Shown here: piece after piece, positions 16,862-23,898 of the stretch | Position numbering within the stretch: the first letter of the stretch is position 1 | Layout of the letters: every line of letters begins with the position of its first letter | NCBI GenBank assembly: GCA_003131665.1 | Contig: PKWA01000005.1 | Coordinates: 17,130-41,611, forward strand | From: Acidimicrobiaceae bacterium | GTDB taxonomy: Bacteria; Actinomycetota; Acidimicrobiia; Acidimicrobiales; RAAP-2 | Length of the DNA: 24,482 nt | Reading direction: 5' to 3' | The notes under the pieces: model-generated | The model's input: only the letters and a program-made list of their open reading frames with translations | Database searches by the model: none | Told to the model about the DNA's origin: nothing | Program-made: the position numbers and the translations under genes

Positions 16862-17635
16862 ATGGTGAAGTTTGAGCATGACGGTGACGTCGCGACGCTG
16901 TCGTTGGATCGTCCGCCCGTGAACGCACTCGACGACTCTATGACCGACGCCTTTGATCGCGCACTTGATCAAGTGGATTCGTCGAGCGCCAAAGTCATCC
17001 TCATTCGATCGACGGGTGGGAATGTCTTCTCCCCCGGCGCAGACATCGGATTCATAGAGCGCTGCATCACCGCAGGCCCCGATGGCGCTCGACAGATGTT
17101 GAACTTCGTGCGTCATCTGCAACGCGTCTTTACTCGACTCGAGGCTTCACCGAAGCCGAGCGTTGTCGCCCTGGACGGCGCGACCACAGGAGGCGGTCTC
17201 GAACTGGCGTTGGCTTGTGATCTGCGCGTTGTTGGAGCGAGCGTTCGAATTGGCTTACCTGAATCGAAGATTGGCCTTCTCCCGGGCGCCGGAGGTACGC
17301 AGCGACTCACCCGGCTCGCGGGGAGAGGAACCGCGTCCCGATTGATTCTGAACGCTGAGTTGATTAGCGGCGTCGAGGCGCACGCCCTAGGTATTGCGCA
17401 GTACGTCGTGGCGAATGAAGACGTACTCGCAACCTCGCGCGCACTCGCCGAGAACCTTGCATCACTTCCCTCGAATGCCCTCGCCAACGCTAAAAAATGC
17501 ATCGCCCTGGCCGTTTCGGAAGACGGCTTCGAAGCCGAACTCCGTTTTACTGAAGAACTCTTACGTGAACCCTCGACCGCCGCTCGGATATCTCAATTTC
17601 TATCTACCCACAAAAAAGGAGTCAGACATGAGTAA
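16862..17635 (+). CDS. Enoyl-CoA hydratase, in the BadK position (cyclohex-1-enecarboxyl-CoA hydratase)
   Basis: A standard, fully equipped crotonase hydratase of 257 residues. Glu114 (GGGLELALACD) and Glu134 (LPESKIGLLPGAGGTQRL) are the two catalytic glutamates with correct spacing, and FSPGADI supplies the oxyanion hole. The sequence alone says enoyl-CoA hydratase; its place between AliA and BadH homologues suggests it adds water to a cyclohex-1-enecarboxyl-CoA to give the 2-hydroxy compound, the BadK step (inference). The ribosome site before ATG 16862 is weak. The stop overlaps the BadH start by 8 bases, so the two are translationally linked. Confidence 0.9.
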   Translation: MVKFEHDGDVATLSLDRPPVNALDDSMTDAFDRALDQVDSSSAKVILIRSTGGNVFSPGADIGFIERCITAGPDGARQMLNFVRHLQRVFTRLEASPKPSVVALDGATTGGGLELALACDLRVVGASVRIGLPESKIGLLPGAGGTQRLTRLAGRGTASRLILNAELISGVEAHALGIAQYVVANEDVLATSRALAENLASLPSNALANAKKCIALAVSEDGFEAELRFTEELLREPSTAARISQFLSTHKKGVRHE

Positions 17636-18380
17636 TTCAGACAAGCGAACCGCGATCGTTACGGGAGCGGGTTCGGGCATCGGACGTGCCATCGCGTTAC
17701 GTCTGGCGTCCGAGGGCACGGAGATTGCGGTAGGCGACCGTGACGCCGAAGGGGGCGCTGAGACCGTTTCCCTGATTGAGGCGGCAGGGGGAAAGGCCGA
17801 GAATTTTTGCGTGGACGTTAGTGACAACAGCGCCGTCCTCGAATTCCGAGAGGCTTTTCGCAGCTCTTTTGGAGTGGCGAACGTCGTGGTGAACAATGCC
17901 GGATGGGACCTGGGAATGCCTTTTTTGGAGACAACACCAGAGTTCTGGCAGAAAGTCGTCGGCATTAACTACCTTGGGCCAGTTGCAATCTGTCATGCGT
18001 TCGTTTCTGATATGGTCGCCGCCGAAGTACGCGGCCACATCGTCAACATCGGCAGCGACGCCGGACGCGTTGGCAGTTTGGGCGAAACTGTGTACGCTGG
18101 CGCGAAAGGCGGAGTCATCGCCTTCACCAAGTCGCTGGCTCGAGAGATGGCTCGGCACAATATCAATGCGAACTGCGTGTGCCCAGGCCCAACCGACACC
18201 AAGTTGTTTTTTGAACAACCCGAAAAGATTCGAACCGCCATCATCCGAGCGATCCCCTTTCGACGCGTCGCCCAGCCAGACGAACTAGCCAGCGCCGTCG
18301 CGTTTCTCAGCTCCGACGAAGCGTCCTACATCACTGGACAGGTCATCAGCGTTAGTGGTGGCCTAACAATGGCTGGCTAG
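17628..18380 (+). CDS. badH: 2-hydroxycyclohexanecarboxyl-CoA dehydrogenase (BadH-like SDR)
   Basis: NAD-dependent SDR of 250 residues oxidising the 2-hydroxy ring CoA ester to the 2-keto ester. TGAGSGIG (12-19) binds the nucleotide; Ser143, Tyr156 and Lys160 form an intact triad. Several stretches match BadH of Rhodopseudomonas palustris as I remember it: VNNAGWD, SDAGRVGS.GE.VYA..KGG, CPGPTDT and the C-terminal ITGQV.SVSGGLTM.G. ATG 17628 has AGGAG six bases upstream, inside the end of the hydratase gene; a longer reading frame upstream in the same phase is only a shadow of that gene. BadI homologue follows after 51 bases, the next step of the route. Confidence 0.87.
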   Translation: MSNSDKRTAIVTGAGSGIGRAIALRLASEGTEIAVGDRDAEGGAETVSLIEAAGGKAENFCVDVSDNSAVLEFREAFRSSFGVANVVVNNAGWDLGMPFLETTPEFWQKVVGINYLGPVAICHAFVSDMVAAEVRGHIVNIGSDAGRVGSLGETVYAGAKGGVIAFTKSLAREMARHNINANCVCPGPTDTKLFFEQPEKIRTAIIRAIPFRRVAQPDELASAVAFLSSDEASYITGQVISVSGGLTMAG

Positions 18381-18431
18381 GATGAGCGAAAATCAGATAC
18401 TAACTTTCTCTACAATCCCTTGGAGGACGAC

Positions 18432-19238
18432 GTGATTAATGCACCGGAGTATGAAGACATTCTCGTAAAACGAGAAGGTCCACTTTTCATCATCACCATC
18501 AATCGACCTCAGCGGTTCAACGCGTTTCGTGGCAAAACGGTGGATGAGTTGGTCAACGCCTTTCGCTACGCCTGGGCCGAGACCCATATTCGAGTCGTCA
18601 TCCTCACGGGCGTCGGCGACAAAGCGTTCTGCGCCGGCGGCGACGTAAAGCAGAGGGCCGAAACCGGCGACTACGGACCAACTGAGTTGGGGATGTTCCA
18701 AATCGACACGTTGCACCGTTTGATTCGCGACATTCCCAAGCCGGTTATCGCGGCGGTCAATGGCGTCGCGGTGGGCGGTGGACACGTGCTGCACGTCTTG
18801 TGCGACATGAGTCTGGCGGCTGATACCGCCCGATTTGGCCAGGCCGGACCAAGGGTGGGTTCCTTCGACGCCGGTTTCGGAGCGACGTACTTGGCCAGAG
18901 TCGTCGGGGAGAAACGAGCACGTGAGATCTGGTTCCTCTGTCGTGAGTACTCAGCCGAACAGGCAGAACGATGGGGGCTCGTTAACTACGTGTTCCCAGC
19001 GGCGGATCTTCTCAACGAAGCCAAAAAGATGGGCCTCGAAGTCGCCCGTCTCAGTCCAACGGCTCTGAAGTTTCTCAAGAGAGGATTTAATACCGATACT
19101 GAGCACCAATCGGGCGCCGCGCGTTTGGCCATGACTGGTCTTGACGTATTCTCCGATACCCCTGAAGCCCAAGAAGGCGTACTTGCGTTTGCAGAAAAGC
19201 GGGTGCCCGACTACACGAACTACCCGGTGCCGGCGTAA
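18432..19238 (+). CDS. badI: 2-ketocyclohexanecarboxyl-CoA hydrolase (BadI-like)
   Basis: Ring-opening member of the crotonase family, related to MenB, that cleaves the 2-keto ring by adding water to give pimeloyl-CoA. It has the MenB/BadI features GGGHVLHVLCD in place of the hydratase glutamate and GSFDAGFGA with Asp146, then ARVVGEKRAREIWFLC. The stretches FRGKTVDEL and FNTDTEHQSG favour BadI over naphthoate synthase, as does the BadH gene just before it. GTG 18432 has GGAGG five bases upstream; the TTG at 18420 would bury that site, so I prefer GTG. A terminator-like hairpin follows the gene. Alternative reading: a MenB-like enzyme for another keto-ester, less likely here. Confidence 0.84.
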   Translation: MINAPEYEDILVKREGPLFIITINRPQRFNAFRGKTVDELVNAFRYAWAETHIRVVILTGVGDKAFCAGGDVKQRAETGDYGPTELGMFQIDTLHRLIRDIPKPVIAAVNGVAVGGGHVLHVLCDMSLAADTARFGQAGPRVGSFDAGFGATYLARVVGEKRAREIWFLCREYSAEQAERWGLVNYVFPAADLLNEAKKMGLEVARLSPTALKFLKRGFNTDTEHQSGAARLAMTGLDVFSDTPEAQEGVLAFAEKRVPDYTNYPVPA

Positions 19239-19315
19239 TACCTGTCGACGACGTTGGCGCCACCCGAAAGGGCGTCAAGGAAGTGACGGGCGTATACAAG
19301 TGTTCTTGACGTTGT

Positions 19316-19351
19316 AAGTTCACGTTCGAGTGGGCTGCCACGTGAATTTTT
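19316..19351 (+). terminator. Intrinsic terminator or attenuator between badI and the dehydrogenase genes
   Basis: A stem of TTCACGT (19319-19325) with ACGTGAA (19340-19346), extended by a G-U and two A-T pairs, is followed directly by TTTTT (19347-19351). This is the best terminator-like structure in the window. It lies about 80 bases after badI and only five bases before the ribosome site of the next reading frame, so it could be a partial terminator that sets the ratio of upstream to downstream expression. Confidence 0.6.
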
Positions 19352-19366
19352 GGCAAAGGAGTAATC

Positions 19367-19525
19367 GTGCTTCGACAGTTCAAGCGAGTTCATCGAGACG
19401 CGGTCGTCAATACCTGTTCACGGCTGAGCCCTATTGTCGATAGCGATAAATCGGGTCGCGCATTTGAATTGCGAGGCAAGGCACCCAGCTTCTGGAGTGA
19501 CGAAATGTGGTTTCGTGAAAACTGA
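19367..19525 (+). CDS. Small ORF (52 residues) coupled to the acyl-CoA dehydrogenase gene
   Basis: A short frame starting at GTG 19367 with a strong ribosome site (AAAGGAG, 5 bases upstream) and ending at TGA 19525, inside the first codons of the dehydrogenase gene. The peptide is basic at the front (LRQFKRVHRD) and ends in SFWSDEMWFREN; I recognise no family. The dehydrogenase start has no good ribosome site of its own, so translation of this ORF may deliver ribosomes to it. It could be a true small protein, a leader peptide for coupling, or the remnant of a longer gene. Confidence 0.4.
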   Translation: MLRQFKRVHRDAVVNTCSRLSPIVDSDKSGRAFELRGKAPSFWSDEMWFREN

Positions 19526-20669
19526 CCAGATCCCTTTCCGAGACACCGATTCTTCAACCGACTTGAGAGAACTCCGATTCGAAGTACGAGACTTTCTCGA
19601 CAATGAACGCCAATCAGGATCGTTTGAACCGACTTGCAACGCGTGGCTCGAGGCGCACGATCCCGTGTTCAGTCGAAAGCTAGGCGAACGAGGATGGTTG
19701 GGCATGACGTGGCCGAAGCGTTATGGCGGTGGGGAACAAAGCGGGATGGCGCGCTTTGTCGTCATCGAAGAGCTTCTCGCTGCCGGAGCGCCAGTGGCGG
19801 CCCACTGGATCGCTGAGAGGCAGACTGGTCCCTCACTGCTGCGATTTGGCAGCGACGAACAACGGGCAAAGTTCCTTCCCCCTATCGTTCGTGGCGAGTG
19901 CTTCTTCGCCATTGGGATGAGTGAGCCGGACTCGGGATCAGACCTAGCCTCCGTTCGAACGGTTGCCCGAGCGACTGAGGGTGGTTGGATCATCTCGGGG
20001 TCCAAAATCTGGACGAGTCACGCCACTCGAGCACACTTTATGATCGCCCTCTGTCGGTCCTCCGAACGCCAGAGTGATCGCCACAGTGGTCTCTCGCAGT
20101 TCATCATCGATCTGAGTTCCCCTGATGTTCACGTTAGGCCCATCAATCTCATGAGCGGACATGCTCACTTCGCCGAAGTGAATTTGGACTCCGTTTACGT
20201 TGGTGAAGAAATGCTTCTCGGCGACGAGGGATCAGGATGGCAACAGGTGAACGCCGAGTTGGCATACGAGCGAAGCGGACCTGAGCGATTTTTGAGCACG
20301 TACCCGTTGCTTTGTGCTCTCGGCGACGTGCTCGAGGAGAACTGCGATTCCTTCGCAGATGCTCGATTTGGGTCGTTGGTCGCCAACCTGTGGACTCTCC
20401 ATTCAATGTCGGAATCCGTCGCCGAACAACTGAGCGCTGGATTTGCTCCCCAGTTCGAAGCGGCGATGGTCAAAGATCTCGGCACTCAGTTTGAAAACGA
20501 TGTGGTCGACGTGGCCAGCGCGCTGTCTCCCCGCCAACTGCTTGAAGGATCGTCGGATGTCTTCACGAGACTGCTCGCTCAGTCGGTGCTCGCGGCACCG
20601 GCCTTCACACTTCGCGGCGGTACGACCGAGATATTGCGCGGCATCATCGCGAAGGGACTTAATCAATGA
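19515..20669 (+). CDS. Acyl-CoA dehydrogenase, catalytic-type subunit of a probable heteromeric pair
   Basis: FAD-dependent acyl-CoA dehydrogenase of 384 residues, desaturating an acyl-CoA at the alpha-beta position. Visible are FFAIGMSEPDSGSDL (flavin and substrate loop), WTSHATRAHFMIALCR, the YERSGPERFL segment with Glu252 as probable catalytic base, and the C-terminal TLRGGTTEILRGIIAKGL. GTG 19515 fits the usual N-terminus; the frame is open to TTG 19434, but that part overlaps the small ORF and looks unlike the family. The stop overlaps the next dehydrogenase by ATGA, as in the actinobacterial alpha2beta2 enzymes (FadE26-FadE27 type). In this cluster it would replace AliB, making the cyclohexenecarboxyl-CoA (inference). 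Confidence 0.88.
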   Translation: MKTDQIPFRDTDSSTDLRELRFEVRDFLDNERQSGSFEPTCNAWLEAHDPVFSRKLGERGWLGMTWPKRYGGGEQSGMARFVVIEELLAAGAPVAAHWIAERQTGPSLLRFGSDEQRAKFLPPIVRGECFFAIGMSEPDSGSDLASVRTVARATEGGWIISGSKIWTSHATRAHFMIALCRSSERQSDRHSGLSQFIIDLSSPDVHVRPINLMSGHAHFAEVNLDSVYVGEEMLLGDEGSGWQQVNAELAYERSGPERFLSTYPLLCALGDVLEENCDSFADARFGSLVANLWTLHSMSESVAEQLSAGFAPQFEAAMVKDLGTQFENDVVDVASALSPRQLLEGSSDVFTRLLAQSVLAAPAFTLRGGTTEILRGIIAKGLNQ

Positions 20670-21733
20670 GCGATGAACAAGCACTTATCACCGCCACGGT
20701 GCGGCGTATTCTCTCGCAAACGAACGTTAGGTCAGAGGGACAAATAGTCGTGGAATGGCCGTCAAGGAGTTGGCGGGAACTTGAAGGCGCTGGCCTGACA
20801 GGCGTTGGAGTCGAGGAGGCTCGCGGTGGCTCGGGCGGCTCCTTCACCGACGTAGCGACCGCGCTCTTCGAGGTCGGACGTCATGCCACGTTGGTACCAC
20901 TAGCCGAAACGATGCTCGCAGGATGGCTGGGTGGCAGATCTACCTGGGACTGGAGCGGCGGCCCTGAGACGGTCAGCGTTGGTGACGCGATGAACCTAGT
21001 AGTCCGGCGAAATGGAACCGAACTGCAACTTGACGGAATAATCCCCGCGGTGCCTTGGGCTCGGGTGGCAACAAGGATACTGATCGTAGTGGATTCAGAA
21101 ATCGGTCCGCTGCTAGCGCGGCTCGAGCCTGAGGACTTTACAATTGAGCCTGGCATCAATCTCGCCGGCGAGTACCGCGACGCGGTGGTGCTTACGTCAG
21201 CGCGACTTATCTCAGATAGGTGGCAGCCGTCATCGGCCACAACCCAAGAGGTTCGACTTCGCGGCGCCCTCATGAGAGCAGTGAGTGCCGCGGGATGTAT
21301 GAGTTCGATTCTCGAGTTGACCACTGCATACGCGCACGATCGCGAGCAATTTGGCCGCCCGATTGAAAAGTTCCAGGCCATCCAGCAACTACTGGCGCGC
21401 CTCGCGGCTGAAGTCTTTGCTTCGTCAATATGTATCCGAAACGCTGTCACCTTTGTCGACGCCGAAGACGGCGCGTTGGCTTCGATGTCAGCTGTCGTAC
21501 GGGTGTCCCAGGCGGCGACTAACGTCGCCCGCATCGCCCACCAGATTCACGGAGCAATAGGAATCACTGAGGAGCACTCACTGCATTATTTCACGAGCCG
21601 GCTCTGGTGTTGGCGAAATGAATTCGGCGGCGAAACGGAGTGGTCGCGAGAAATCTCAAAGTACGTTCGCATTCATGGAGGGGTGAACCACTTGTGGTCA
21701 TTAATGACTGAAATCAATGAGGAGATATCATGA
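20666..21733 (+). CDS. Acyl-CoA dehydrogenase, second subunit
   Basis: 355-residue partner of the preceding dehydrogenase. The N-terminal half is divergent and lacks the MSEPxxGSD loop, whereas the C-terminal half keeps the flavin-contacting YAHDREQFGRPIEKFQAIQ and the QIHGAIGITEEHSLHYF helix. This split of conserved parts between two coupled genes is the pattern of heterotetrameric dehydrogenases in which each alpha-beta pair holds a single FAD. I see no obvious glutamate base in the usual context here, consistent with a supporting role. Start and stop both overlap neighbours by ATGA, so it is translated together with the first subunit and the following crotonase. Confidence 0.86.
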   Translation: MSDEQALITATVRRILSQTNVRSEGQIVVEWPSRSWRELEGAGLTGVGVEEARGGSGGSFTDVATALFEVGRHATLVPLAETMLAGWLGGRSTWDWSGGPETVSVGDAMNLVVRRNGTELQLDGIIPAVPWARVATRILIVVDSEIGPLLARLEPEDFTIEPGINLAGEYRDAVVLTSARLISDRWQPSSATTQEVRLRGALMRAVSAAGCMSSILELTTAYAHDREQFGRPIEKFQAIQQLLARLAAEVFASSICIRNAVTFVDAEDGALASMSAVVRVSQAATNVARIAHQIHGAIGITEEHSLHYFTSRLWCWRNEFGGETEWSREISKYVRIHGGVNHLWSLMTEINEEIS

Positions 21734-22512
21734 CCGATCCCGCAGCACGCACTTCGACCGAGGAATGTGATGTGTTGATTGAGCGCTTAACAGGTGTGGC
21801 CGTCATCACACTCAACAACCCAGCAAGGCGCAACGCGCTCACTCCCGATTCGGCAGATCGATTAGTACAAGCGTTCGAAAAAATTGACGCAGACGTAAAT
21901 ATTGGCGCCCTCATCGTGAAGGGTGCCGATGGCTCGTTTTGTTCCGGTGCAGATTTGAGAAGCCTCGGCTCGGCGATGGATGACCCAACAAGCGATGAGG
22001 CCTACGGAGCGCTCGAGCGCATCTATCGCGCGTTCACTCGCTTCGGAGAAATGGGTGTTCCGACCATCGCAGCAGTTCGCGGTTCGGCCGTTGGTGCCGG
22101 CGTGAATCTGGCCATGGCCGCCGATGTGAGGATCGTTGCCGAGAACGCCCGCATAATCTCAGGTTTCCTAAAACTGGGTCTTCACCCGGGCGGTGGCCAT
22201 TTTCAGCTCCTGGTGCAGGGATCGAGCCGCGAAACCGCCGCCGCGATGGGCGTCTTCTCCCAAGAAATAAGTGGTAAGCGCGCAGCACAGCTAGGTCTTG
22301 CTTGGGAGTCGGTTGACGACGCCGAAGTTGAATCGCGGGCCATCGAACTTGCCCAATCCGCCGCTTCAGATCCAGGTCTAACTCGCAAAGCAATCCAGTC
22401 GCTGCGTCTGACCACACCCCCCGTAGTACCTTGGGCCGCAGCGCTCCAAGCTGAGCGAGCACCTCAATTGTGGTCGTTACGTAGGGCAGCAAACCGGCGG
22501 GCCGATGTCTGA
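21730..22512 (+). CDS. Crotonase-family protein lacking both hydratase glutamates
   Basis: 260-residue crotonase-fold protein. The oxyanion segment FCSGADL (70-76) is kept, but the first catalytic glutamate is Asn126 (GAGVNLAMAAD) and the second position, 20 residues later, is Phe146 (SGFLKLGLHPGGGH). It is therefore unlikely to be a simple hydratase; it could be an isomerase, thioesterase-like or hydrolytic member, or bind CoA esters without catalysis. His151 and His156 around the glycine loop might take part (inference). It is coupled to the dehydrogenase before it (ATGA) and overlaps the racemase start by 8 bases, so it clearly belongs to this operon. Confidence 0.87.
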   Translation: MTDPAARTSTEECDVLIERLTGVAVITLNNPARRNALTPDSADRLVQAFEKIDADVNIGALIVKGADGSFCSGADLRSLGSAMDDPTSDEAYGALERIYRAFTRFGEMGVPTIAAVRGSAVGAGVNLAMAADVRIVAENARIISGFLKLGLHPGGGHFQLLVQGSSRETAAAMGVFSQEISGKRAAQLGLAWESVDDAEVESRAIELAQSAASDPGLTRKAIQSLRLTTPPVVPWAAALQAERAPQLWSLRRAANRRADV

Positions 22513-23602
22513 AACGGGCAGCGGACCTCTCGCTGGCGTTCGAATCATTGAGCTAGGTTCACTTGGACCGGGCCCGTTTGGCTGCATGCTCCTAAGCGAC
22601 ATGGGAGCCGATGTCATAAGGGTCGACCGCCCGAAGAGCGGCGACGACGATTTCCCTGATGTGGTGTTGAGGGGACGACGTTCAGTACACCTTGATCTTA
22701 AATCCGCTCACGGTGTCGTCGCTCTGACGCGCCTCCTCGAGACGAGCGACGTTCTCTGTGAGGGATTTCGCCCGGGCGTTCTCGAGCGCTTGGGCTTCGC
22801 CCCGGAGAAGTGCTGGCAACTCAATGAGCGACTCATCATTGCGCGCGTCACCGGCTGGGGCCAAGAGGGACCGCGCTCACACACTGTGGGGCATGATGTG
22901 AACTACGCCGCCGTCTCTGGTTTATTGCACACCATCGGCCGGGCCGGAGGGGATCCGGTCATTCCACTTAACATCGGCGCCGATGGCGCGGGCGGTTGGA
23001 TGCTGGCATTTGGGATTGTCTGTGCCCTGCTCGAATCACGACAAAGTGGACGGGGCCAAGTAGTGGATGTCGCCATGGTCGACGCGTCTGCATTATTGAT
23101 GGCAAAGTGGTACGGCGAGTTGGCCGCAGGCTCGTGGCGAGATGAGCGAGGCGTGAATCGCGTGGACGGGGGGTCGCACTACTACAACGTTTATCGCACG
23201 TCCGACAATCGGTTTCTCAGTGTGGGAGCGATCGAACCGCAATATTACGAGAGATTCATGACCCTACTCGGAATCGACCCGAGTACTTTGCCAGCACAGA
23301 ATGAACGATCGTTCTGGCCCGAGCAGATAACTCGCGTCGCGGCCATACTGAAGGTCCAAACGCTTGAGCACTGGCTCAAAATCTTTGAAAATGAAGAGGT
23401 TTGCGTCGTCCCGGTATTAGGACTCAACGATGCACCACGAGATCTGCACCTTCAAGAACGTCGGACTTACATCGAAGTCGATGGGATTTTACAGCCGGGT
23501 GAGGCTCCTCGTTTCAGCCGAACACCAGGAGCAGTTCGACACATTCCCAAGGCGGGTGAGCACACGAAAGAAGTCCTTGACGAACTTGGACTCAAGCAAT
23601 GA
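22505..23602 (+). CDS. Alpha-methylacyl-CoA racemase (AMACR/MCR type)
   Basis: Member of the CaiB/BaiF fold that inverts the configuration of 2-methyl-branched acyl-CoA esters. All three catalytic residues known from Mycobacterium tuberculosis MCR (His126, Asp156, Glu241) have counterparts with matching spacing: His130 in GHDVNY, Asp160 in NIGADGAGG and Glu244 in VGAIEPQYY. The DGGSHYYNVYRT segment and 365-residue length also fit the racemase rather than a CoA transferase. The start lies within the end of the crotonase gene. A racemase at the end of a ring-cleavage operon implies that the opened product carries a methyl or alkyl branch which must be epimerised before beta-oxidation (inference). 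Confidence 0.87.
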   Translation: MSETGSGPLAGVRIIELGSLGPGPFGCMLLSDMGADVIRVDRPKSGDDDFPDVVLRGRRSVHLDLKSAHGVVALTRLLETSDVLCEGFRPGVLERLGFAPEKCWQLNERLIIARVTGWGQEGPRSHTVGHDVNYAAVSGLLHTIGRAGGDPVIPLNIGADGAGGWMLAFGIVCALLESRQSGRGQVVDVAMVDASALLMAKWYGELAAGSWRDERGVNRVDGGSHYYNVYRTSDNRFLSVGAIEPQYYERFMTLLGIDPSTLPAQNERSFWPEQITRVAAILKVQTLEHWLKIFENEEVCVVPVLGLNDAPRDLHLQERRTYIEVDGILQPGEAPRFSRTPGAVRHIPKAGEHTKEVLDELGLKQ

Positions 23603-23767
23603 GTGTTGTTGGACGCATGACTTATTGGGAAGGCAACTTATCCGTAATTTTCCCGGAACATCGGCGAATAGTTCAATAATGTAAATACTGATCAACACAT
23701 CGCTAAGGTATTTTCTTCGTTGTAGACCGCCGGGGTGACCGACGTCCGACCCTAACCTCTATGAGCA

Positions 23768-23784
23768 TATTGTACGGTACAATA
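23768..23784. promoter_or_regulatory. Perfect 17-base palindrome upstream of glmE (probable operator)
   Basis: TATTGTAC-G-GTACAATA is a perfect 8-bp inverted repeat around one base, 115 bases upstream of the GlmE start codon. TACAAT inside the right arm could serve as a -10, although no good -35 precedes it; alternatively TTGTAC may be the -35 with TAATTC 17 bases on. Either way, a protein bound here would block transcription. The symmetry is typical of TetR- or GntR-type operators. No regulator gene is in the window. Confidence 0.6.
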
Positions 23785-23801
23785 CAGTTTCGTAATTCCT
23801 T

Positions 23802-23832
23802 CGTCGATTCCCTTCCCGCGAGGGTATCGACG
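23802..23832 (+). promoter_or_regulatory. Strong stem-loop in the glmE leader
   Basis: CGTCGATTCCCT pairs with AGGGTATCGACG (12-base arms, one T-T mismatch) around a 7-base loop. It starts 17 bases after the palindrome, near the expected 5' end of the mRNA, and ends 66 bases before the start codon. No T run follows, so it is more likely an mRNA-stabilising or regulatory structure than a terminator. No B12-box was seen, so I do not call a cobalamin riboswitch. Confidence 0.5.
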
Positions 23833-23898
23833 GTAGTTTCCTGACGCGTTATTTCACGATGCTTATTGGCAACACGATAGTTGCATGAGAGGACAGCG

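Noticed and set aside
18432..19238. Naphthoate synthase (MenB) instead of BadI
   Set aside because: The fold motifs are shared, but FRGKT, FNTDTEHQ and the adjacent BadH favour BadI; no other menaquinone gene is nearby.
22505..23602. CaiB-type CoA transferase
   Set aside because: The His-Asp-Glu set at 130/160/244 and the GAIEPQYY motif are racemase features.
23603..23898. Cobalamin riboswitch in front of glmE
   Set aside because: The strong hairpin is present but no B12-box sequence; the leader is also too short for the full element.
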